64,000 nucleotides of DNA, taken from Paraburkholderia sejongensis. Lineage in GTDB: Bacteria > Pseudomonadota > Gammaproteobacteria > Burkholderiales > Burkholderiaceae. How positions within the stretch are numbered: the stretch's first letter is position 1; each line of letters begins with the position of its first letter. The notes beneath the pieces are model-generated. The model ran no database searches. It worked only from the letters and a program-made list of their open reading frames with translations, and was not told where the DNA came from. Where the stretch lies: assembly GCF_020880815.1 (NCBI RefSeq), contig NZ_JAJITD010000005.1, positions 62,001 through 126,000 on the forward strand. Direction: 5' to 3'. Position numbers and translations under genes: made by a program. This document shows, piece after piece, positions 58,429 to 64,000 of the stretch.

Positions 58429-60423
58429 TTACGAGAAGATGCCGAGCAATGTCTGGAACAGCGTCTGCGCGGTCTGAATGACCTTGCTGTTGGCCTGATA
58501 AAGCTGCTGGTACTGAAGCAGGTTCGCTGCTTCTTCATTGAGGTTGACGCCCGACACCGACTGCTGGGCGGACGTGATCTGCGTGACCAGCGTGCTTTGC
58601 GCGGTCGCGGAGGTCGAGATCTGCGACGCCTGGTTGCCGATCTGGTTCACGTAGGACGCGTACGCGGTGGTCAGCGTCGAGGTGCCGCCGCCCAGCACTT
58701 TCGCCGAGGTCAGGTTCGACAGTAGTTGCGCGTTGCGCCCGTCGGTGGTCGCGCCGGTGTTGGGCCCGATCGTGAAGGTGTCGCCGTCGGCCGGCGCGCC
58801 GCTCAGCGTGACCGTCACGTTGTTCATCACGCCGGCATTGGTCGAATTGCCCGGGTTGGTAATGGTCAGCGTCGCGCCGCTGCTCGCCGAGTACGGCACC
58901 ACGTCGGTCAAGGAGCCGATCGGGTAAGAGGTGGACGGCGAACCGGCCACCGTCACCACCGTGCCGGGCGGGAAGCCGCTCAGGCCGGAGCCGGCGGTAT
59001 AGGTGATGGTCGAGCTGCTGGTCGGCGCGCTGTAGCCGGCGCTGACCGTGCCCTGCGTGATTTTTGCGCTGCCGGTGTTCGACGCCGACGCCGACGCGAG
59101 CACCGGCGCGGCCGCGGCGATCGCCGATGGGGACGTGGCGCTGAGCGCGAAGCCGTTGAGCGCGCCGCGGGTCGGCTGCACCGAGAACGAGTCGCCGGCC
59201 TTCAACGAGCCGCTCGCCACCGAGAACTGCAGGCCGCCGATCGGCTTGTTCAGATTCTGCGCGGCGCCGACGATGCTGCCGGTCGCGTTGTCGGTCAGCG
59301 TGTAGTTGGTGCCGTCGTACGACAGCGTGTAGTCGCCGGTGGTCGGCTGGGTCGCGTCGGCGAAAGAAACGCCGAGTGTCGCCGTGCCGGTGTTCTGCGA
59401 ATTCGCGTAGACGGTCGGCGTGCCGACGGTAAACAGCGCGCCGCCGGCGCTGCCCGTCAGCGTCAGGCCGAGTGCGTTCTGCTGGTTCACCTGCGCGGCG
59501 AAGCTGGTCGCGATCGCGCCCAGTTGCGCTTCGGCCGGGTCGAGCGTCTGTGAGCGAAATTGCAGCAGGCCGCCGAGCGTGCCGCCGGATACCGCGGTGT
59601 CGGACAGCGTCTGCGGGGTCTGCACGGCCTTCGAGCCGGCCTGGCCGAGGTAGGTCACCGACAGCTCGCTCGGATCGCCCGACGAAGTTTGGGTGCCCAG
59701 GTTGTAGCTGTTGCCCGACAGCACGAGCGGCTGGCCGTTCGACATGAACAGGCTGTAGCTGCCGTTGTCCTGCACGACCGACACGCCGACCAGTTGCGAC
59801 AGTTGCGAGACCGCCTGGTCGCGCGCGTCGAGCAGCTGGTTCGGCGGCTGGCCCTGCGCGCTTGCCTGGGTGATCTGGGTGTTCAGCGACGCGATCTGCG
59901 CGGTGTAGGTGTTGATCTGCGTGACCGCGTTGGTCAGCTGCGTGTTGACGCTCGCGCGCAGCGAGTCGTACTGGGCGCCGGCCGCGTTGATCTGGTTCGC
60001 GAGGGTCTGCGCGTCGCTGATCGCGGTCTGCCGCGTCGAGACGTCCGATGCGTTGTTCGCGACGTTCTGCAGGCCGGTGAAGAAGCTGCCGATCGCGCTC
60101 GCAATCCCCGCGGTCGGGCTGCCGACCAGGTTATTGAGCTGCGTGATCATCGTGTTGTACGTGCTGAGCGCGCTGCCCGCCGACTGCGCGTTGTTCAGCT
60201 GGGTCGCCAGATACTGGCTGTACTGGCGCTGCACGGTGTCGGTCGACACGCCCATCGGCAGATAGCCGGAGCCGGTGTAGCTGCCGCTCGTCTCCGAGTA
60301 CACGACGGTTTCCATCGAATAGCCGGGGGTCGACGAGTTGCTGATGTTCTCGCCGGTGGTCGTCAAACCCCATTGGGCCGCGTTCAGTCCGCTAAGGCCG
60401 ATAGACAAGAGATTGCTGGACAT
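58429..60423 (-). CDS. flgK: Flagellar hook-associated protein 1, FlgK
   Basis: A 664-residue protein that begins MSSNLLSIGLSGLNAAQWGLTTTGENISNSSTPGYSMETVVYSE and ends with the conserved VNLNEEAANLLQYQQLYQANSKVIQTAQTLFQTLLGIFS, both FlgK hallmarks; the central part is a variable Ser/Thr/Gly-rich region. It caps the hook before the filament. A sigma-28-type promoter lies 58-85 bases upstream, and the gene is transcribed with flgL. Confidence 0.96.
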   Translation of the reverse strand: MSSNLLSIGLSGLNAAQWGLTTTGENISNSSTPGYSMETVVYSETSGSYTGSGYLPMGVSTDTVQRQYSQYLATQLNNAQSAGSALSTYNTMITQLNNLVGSPTAGIASAIGSFFTGLQNVANNASDVSTRQTAISDAQTLANQINAAGAQYDSLRASVNTQLTNAVTQINTYTAQIASLNTQITQASAQGQPPNQLLDARDQAVSQLSQLVGVSVVQDNGSYSLFMSNGQPLVLSGNSYNLGTQTSSGDPSELSVTYLGQAGSKAVQTPQTLSDTAVSGGTLGGLLQFRSQTLDPAEAQLGAIATSFAAQVNQQNALGLTLTGSAGGALFTVGTPTVYANSQNTGTATLGVSFADATQPTTGDYTLSYDGTNYTLTDNATGSIVGAAQNLNKPIGGLQFSVASGSLKAGDSFSVQPTRGALNGFALSATSPSAIAAAAPVLASASASNTGSAKITQGTVSAGYSAPTSSSTITYTAGSGLSGFPPGTVVTVAGSPSTSYPIGSLTDVVPYSASSGATLTITNPGNSTNAGVMNNVTVTLSGAPADGDTFTIGPNTGATTDGRNAQLLSNLTSAKVLGGGTSTLTTAYASYVNQIGNQASQISTSATAQSTLVTQITSAQQSVSGVNLNEEAANLLQYQQLYQANSKVIQTAQTLFQTLLGIFS

Positions 60424-60480
60424 GCGTCATCCTGAAGGGCGGTCGTGCAGTGCTGCCGCCGCGTTGCTGGAATATTCCGT

Positions 60481-60507
60481 TTAACGGCCCGCGGCAGGAA
60501 AAATTAA
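60481..60507 (-). promoter_or_regulatory. Sigma-28 promoter of flgKL
   Basis: On the minus strand TTAA (60507-60504), 15 bases, GCCGTTAA (60488-60481), a near-perfect match to the FliA -10 element GCCGATAA with correct spacing, about 58 bases before the flgK start. Confidence 0.75.
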
Positions 60508-60613
60508 GGCCCGCCGCCCCTGCGTCGACCGCTGCCGCGCGGGCGGTGCAACGTTTGCTTCGTCGGGCAAAGGCGCGGCACCCGCCGCGGCCGCGGCGCG
60601 TGCCTGCGCCGGC

Positions 60614-61387
60614 TTAACGCACCAGTGAGCGGCGCTTCATTTCGAGCTGCGTGATCAGTCTTTGCAGCGTGTTTTCCGCGCTGCCGGGCAACGTGAGGAA
60701 GCGAAAGCCGAGCTGATAGCGCTGCGTGCCGTTCGGCATCGCCAGCGAGCGGTGCGACACCAGCTGCAGATCGAGCGACAGCCGCCCGAGCGCGCCCAGG
60801 ATCAGTTCGCAGTCGAGCAGGCGCGTGCCCATCGGCAGTTCGGCGACGCGCTCGTCGGCGGTGCGCATGCCGACCCCGCCCAGCGACAGGTCGTGCACCT
60901 CGAAGCGGAACGGGTCGCCCTCGGGCAGACGGCCGGTGCACATGAACGGATCGAGAATCGGCGCGCTCACGCGGAAGTACTCGCGGCGCTGCACGTAGAA
61001 CAGCACTTCGGGGAAGTCGGCCTCGAACGCGGGCAGACCTTCGAAGCGGGTCTCGCGCGGCGTCGCGGTCGCGAACTCGACGCGCACGCCGTCGGGCGAC
61101 GCGTGGAACTGGCAGCGCGGCGCGCTGAGCAGGCCCCGGTTCTGATCGGACAGCGCGCCCCAATCGAAGGTGAAGGTACGCTCGCGCACGTCGACGTCGA
61201 GCAGTCGCGTGACGAGCTGACCGCCCGCGTATTCGACCGTGAGGAAATCGCCGCGATTGACGAGATTGCGCAACTGCACGCCGATCTCGAGCGGGTTGCG
61301 GCGGCCGAAGTCGGGGACGCTTTCGTTTTGCGGGACGTGCGGCTGGCCGCGCAGGTCGGCCTGGCCGTTCGACTGGTTCATATTCAT
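60614..61387 (-). CDS. ycgR: YcgR-type flagellar brake protein (PilZ domain)
   Basis: A 257-residue protein with an N-terminal YcgR domain (RNPLEIGVQLRNLVNRGDFLTVEYAGGQLVTRLLDVDVRERTFTFDWG) and a C-terminal PilZ domain with the cyclic-di-GMP motifs RREYFR and DLSLGG. On binding c-di-GMP such proteins slow or bias the motor at FliG/MotA. The ATG at 61387 (MNMNQSNG) was chosen over a longer frame to 61471. It sits between flgJ and flgK with its own sigma-28 promoter, so the brake is made together with filament-stage genes. Confidence 0.9.
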   Translation of the reverse strand: MNMNQSNGQADLRGQPHVPQNESVPDFGRRNPLEIGVQLRNLVNRGDFLTVEYAGGQLVTRLLDVDVRERTFTFDWGALSDQNRGLLSAPRCQFHASPDGVRVEFATATPRETRFEGLPAFEADFPEVLFYVQRREYFRVSAPILDPFMCTGRLPEGDPFRFEVHDLSLGGVGMRTADERVAELPMGTRLLDCELILGALGRLSLDLQLVSHRSLAMPNGTQRYQLGFRFLTLPGSAENTLQRLITQLEMKRRSLVR

Positions 61388-61519
61388 GAGCTTGCCGGTT
61401 TGCTTGTTCTTGCGGGCGAGTGCCGCAGCCGGACCGGGACATTGACGCTCTGCCGGGTAGCCGCGACCCACGCGTTCGACCGGACCTTACAGCGCTATTC
61501 CGGTATCGGGTCTACTTCG

Positions 61520-61546
61520 TTAGCGGCAGCATCGCGGCAAAATTTA
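61520..61546 (-). promoter_or_regulatory. Sigma-28 promoter of ycgR
   Basis: On the minus strand TAAA (61546-61543), 15 bases, GCCGCTAA (61527-61520), with only one mismatch to TAAA-N15-GCCGATAA. It lies about 133 bases before the ycgR start. Confidence 0.72.
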
Positions 61547-61589
61547 GGGATTTTCACTAAATATTTGCCGCGGATTTTGCGCAAACGTT

Positions 61590-61613
61590 AAAAACCCCGC
61601 GTCGCCGATACGC
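61590..61613 (-). terminator. Weak terminator-like signal after flgJ
   Basis: On the minus strand GCGT-ATCGGCG-ACGC (61613-61599) then GGGGTTTTTAA, 20 bases after the flgJ stop. The stem is only 4 bp, so it may allow read-through to ycgR. Confidence 0.3.
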
Positions 61614-61632
61614 CCATGGCCGGCATCCGCGC

Positions 61633-62634
61633 TCAACCCAGTTTCTGCATGATCGACATCAGCTTTTTCGCGTAATGCGGGTCGGTCGCATAACCGGCGC
61701 GCTGCATTCCGTGCGCGAAGCCGTTCACGTCGCGCGACGAATTGATCACCTGCGCGTAACGCGGATTGCCCTTGAGCAGACTCGCGTAATCGTTCATCGC
61801 CTCCTCGTACGAGTCGTACGAGCGGAATTTCTCGACCGTGCGCTGCGGCTTGCCGTTCACGTATTCGGTCGTGACCGTCGAGACGGTCTTGCCGGTCCAG
61901 TCGCCGCCCGCCTTGATGCCGAACACGTTGTGACTCGTGGAGCCGTCGGCCTTCTTGATCTCGCTCTTGCCCCAGCCCGATTCGAGCGCGGCCTGACCGA
62001 TGATGAAGCGCGCCGGAATGCCGGTCGCGGCGCTCGCGGCCTGGGCCGGCGCGGCCAGCTTGTCGACAAACGCATCGACCTTCGACGAGCTGCCGTCGCC
62101 GCGCAGCGGCGGGGTCAGCGCGCTATTGGCCGAGTAGCCCTTGCCGAGCGCGAGTTGGCCGTTGGCCTGCGCATTGCCGTAGGCGCGCGCGAGCGCGTTC
62201 AGCGCGGCGCTCTGCCCTTCGTTGCCGCCGCCGGCGCCGCCGAGCGCGTTGGCCATCCCGGCCAGACCGCCCGCCGCGCCGCCGTTCGCGCCGCTCACCT
62301 GCATCCCCTGATTGCGCATCAGCTGCTTGAGCATCGCATCGGCGACGCCGATGCCCTTCTTCGACAGCTGCTGCGCCATCTGCTGATCCATCATCGACGT
62401 GAAAGTCGCGCTGTCGTGCGAATCGAACGGCCCGTCCTGCGGCGTCGCATCGCGCATGCTTTTGAGCATCATCTGCGTGAAGACCGCGTCGAACTGCTGC
62501 GCGGCCATCTTCATGCCGGCCTGCGGCGATGCCTTGGCCTGTGCGCTGAGCGCGCCGAAACCCTGCACGTCGAGCGCGAAGCGGCTGGACAGGTCGCTGC
62601 CCGCGGTGAGGGCCTTGCTGGTATCCGCATTCAT
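61633..62634 (-). CDS. flgJ: Flagellar rod-cap and peptidoglycan hydrolase FlgJ
   Basis: A 333-residue protein with the N-terminal rod-binding domain (MAAQQFDAVFTQMMLKSMRDATPQDGPFDSHDSATFTSMMDQQMAQQLSKKGIG) and a C-terminal glucosaminidase-type domain (PARFIIGQAALESGWGKSEIKKADGSTSHNVFGIKAGGDWTGKTV...FRSYDSYEEAMNDYASLLKGNPRYAQVI). The Glu in ALESGWG is the likely catalytic acid. It opens a hole in murein for the growing rod. It is 12 bases downstream of flgI. Confidence 0.95.
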   Translation of the reverse strand: MNADTSKALTAGSDLSSRFALDVQGFGALSAQAKASPQAGMKMAAQQFDAVFTQMMLKSMRDATPQDGPFDSHDSATFTSMMDQQMAQQLSKKGIGVADAMLKQLMRNQGMQVSGANGGAAGGLAGMANALGGAGGGNEGQSAALNALARAYGNAQANGQLALGKGYSANSALTPPLRGDGSSSKVDAFVDKLAAPAQAASAATGIPARFIIGQAALESGWGKSEIKKADGSTSHNVFGIKAGGDWTGKTVSTVTTEYVNGKPQRTVEKFRSYDSYEEAMNDYASLLKGNPRYAQVINSSRDVNGFAHGMQRAGYATDPHYAKKLMSIMQKLG

Positions 62635-62646
62635 CTGCTGGACTCC

Positions 62647-63816
62647 TTAGATGATTTCCAGGTCGGCGCGCAATGCACCGGCCGCTTTCATGGCTTGCAG
62701 GATCGACATCAGATCCGCGGGCGTGGCGCCCAGCGCGTTGAGCGCCTTCACCACTTCGGCGAGGTTCGCGCCGGCGTTGACCATCTTCAGCGCGCCGTTG
62801 TCCTGCTTCATCTGGATCTGCGACTGCTGCGCGACCACCGTCTGGCCGTTCGAGAACGCGCCGGGCTGGCTCACCACCGGCTGCGTGTTGATCACCACCG
62901 ACAGATTGCCGTGCGCGACCGCGCAGCTTTGCAGCGTGACCATCTGGTTCATCACGATCGAGCCGGTGCGCGCGTTCAGGATCACTTTCGCGGCCGCCTG
63001 GCCGGGTCGCACGTCGAGGTTCTGCAACTGCGCCATGAACGCGACCTGCTGCTGCGGATCGGCCGGCGCGCGCAACTGGATCGTGCGGCCGTCGAGCGCG
63101 GTCGCGGTGCCGCTGCCGAACGCGTTGTCGATCGCGGCGACCACCCGCTGGGTGGTGTCGTAGTCCATGTCGTTCAGATCGAGCTGCATCGTGCCGGCCT
63201 GCGAGACCGCGGTCGGCACCGCACGTTCGACGATCGCGCCGGCGGTGATGCGCCCGGCCGCGAGCTGGTTCACCTGCACCTTGCTGCCGTTGGCGCTCGC
63301 GCCGGCGCCGCCGACCGCGACGTTGCCCTGGCCGAGCGCATACACCTGGCCGTCGGCGCCCTTGAGCGGCGTGAGCAGCAGCGTGCCGCCGCGCAGGCTC
63401 TTCGCGTTGCCGAGCGACGACACGGTCAGATCGATCTGTTCGCCGGGCCGCGCGAACGGCGGCAGCACCGCCGTCACCATCACCGCGGCGACGTTCTTCA
63501 GCTGGATGTTCGACAGCGACGATTGCGAGTTGCTGGAGCCGGCCGCCTGGTTGTTGATCGAGATGCCCAGGTTCGCCAGCATGTTGGCGAGCGTCTGGGT
63601 GGTGAACGGCGTCTGGGTGGTCTGGTCGCCGGTGCCGTCGAGGCCGACCACGAGGCCGTAGCCGATCAGCGGGTTGTCGCGCACGCCCTGGATCTGCGCG
63701 AGGTCCTTCAGACGTTCGGCGTGCGCGGGCGCGGCGAGCGGCAGCGCCGCGCAGGCGAGCGCCGTGAGCAGCAACGCGCGGCCCGCGCGCGACACGGTGT
63801 TGAGCAAAGTAGCCAT
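62647..63816 (-). CDS. flgI: Flagellar P-ring protein FlgI
   Basis: A 389-residue periplasmic ring protein with a signal peptide ([20 protein letters not shown]) and the mature start [52 protein letters not shown] that identifies FlgI. The ATG at 63816 was chosen over a GTG at 63825 that would overlap flgH. It forms the P-ring around the rod. Confidence 0.96.
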   Translation of the reverse strand: MATLLNTVSRAGRALLLTALACAALPLAAPAHAERLKDLAQIQGVRDNPLIGYGLVVGLDGTGDQTTQTPFTTQTLANMLANLGISINNQAAGSSNSQSSLSNIQLKNVAAVMVTAVLPPFARPGEQIDLTVSSLGNAKSLRGGTLLLTPLKGADGQVYALGQGNVAVGGAGASANGSKVQVNQLAAGRITAGAIVERAVPTAVSQAGTMQLDLNDMDYDTTQRVVAAIDNAFGSGTATALDGRTIQLRAPADPQQQVAFMAQLQNLDVRPGQAAAKVILNARTGSIVMNQMVTLQSCAVAHGNLSVVINTQPVVSQPGAFSNGQTVVAQQSQIQMKQDNGALKMVNAGANLAEVVKALNALGATPADLMSILQAMKAAGALRADLEII

Positions 63817-63818
63817 CG

Positions 63819-64000
63819 TCACCACGGCGCCACGTTGAGGAAGAAGCGTTGCAGCCAGCCCATGTTCTGCGCTTCGTCTATGTAACCCTTGGCCGAATAC
63901 TCGATTTTCGCGTCGGCGACCTGGGTCGAGTACACCGCGTTCAGACTCGAAATCGTGTTCGGATTGACGACGCCGGAGAAGCGCACGAACTCGTTGCCCT
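63819..64000 (-). CDS. flgH: Flagellar L-ring protein FlgH, C-terminal end only
   Basis: The minus-strand frame running off the window edge ends [58 protein letters not shown] before a TGA at 63819-63821. This is the characteristic FlgH C-terminus. It lies 2 bases upstream of flgI. The remainder is outside the window. Confidence 0.95.
   Translation of the reverse strand, partial: GNEFVRFSGVVNPNTISSLNAVYSTQVADAKIEYSAKGYIDEAQNMGWLQRFFLNVAPW

Noticed and set aside
61675..63885. A 736-residue plus-strand open frame opposite flgJ, flgI and the flgH end
   Set aside because: It mirrors the codon bias of the clearly conserved genes on the minus strand, is Arg/His-rich and has no family resemblance; it is a shadow frame typical of high-GC DNA.
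1..64000. CRISPR arrays, rRNA and tRNA genes
   Set aside because: No regularly spaced repeats with unique spacers were noticed, and no rRNA or tRNA sequence was recognised on reading; a covariance-model scan would be needed to exclude a tRNA completely.

Overview
The window looks like a chromosome segment from a GC-rich betaproteobacterium of the Burkholderia/Paraburkholderia type. The evidence is very high GC with strong third-position GC, the arrangement of the fliEFGHIJK, fliST, fliLMNOPQR and flg clusters, an S-adenosylhomocysteine (SAH) riboswitch in front of ahcY, a metF/holin-like/ahcY cluster, and tandem dpp-type peptide transport genes. The species cannot be fixed from sequence reading alone.

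Layout. 1-1108: end of a DUF969/DUF979 membrane protein pair. 1188-3022 (minus): a compact four-gene type VI secretion cargo operon with an Hcp tube protein, an L,D-transpeptidase-like Tlde1/DUF2778 effector, and two related membrane proteins that are candidate immunity proteins. 3337-4707: a chemoreceptor. 4766-13798 (minus): a TraB/GumN protein and a dipeptide ABC transporter (dppF, D, C, B and two paralogous dppA genes), with a terminator-like hairpin between the binding-protein gene and the permease genes. 13933-14467: a ParDE toxin-antitoxin pair. 14606-17562: metF, a holin-like membrane protein and ahcY under an SAH riboswitch (activated-methyl cycle). 17612-19990: cidB, cidA and a divergent LysR regulator with overlapping palindromes between them. 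20064-25394: GMC oxidoreductase, AidB and an aldehyde dehydrogenase.

25595-34595 is accessory in character. It holds a methyltransferase, a solute-binding-like protein with no visible signal peptide, an IS1182-type insertion sequence with 5-bp flanking direct repeats, an orphan Ser/Asn-rich secreted-effector-like protein, and a catabolic set (two MFS transporters, a GntR regulator and an amidohydrolase). 34650-40690 (minus) is a glycan-type locus with three family 2 glycosyltransferases around an 888-residue protein that joins a GMC-type flavoenzyme to an NAD-dependent epimerase/SDR domain. About 820 bases without a convincing gene follow.

41511 to the end is the flagellar region: fliFGHIJK (minus), fliE, fliS, fliT, a second fliK-like gene and a small flhB-like gene (plus), fliLMNOPQR (minus), flgKL (minus), a PilZ/YcgR brake gene, and flgJ, flgI and the end of flgH (minus). 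Sigma-28-like promoters are visible upstream of fliST, flgKL and ycgR, with a weaker one upstream of the chemoreceptor. These tie late flagellar genes, the motility brake and chemotaxis into one regulon.

The best candidates for under-described biology are the Hcp-Tlde1 operon with its duplicated membrane immunity module, the GMC-SDR fusion within the glycosyltransferase locus, and the orphan effector-like protein beside the insertion sequence.
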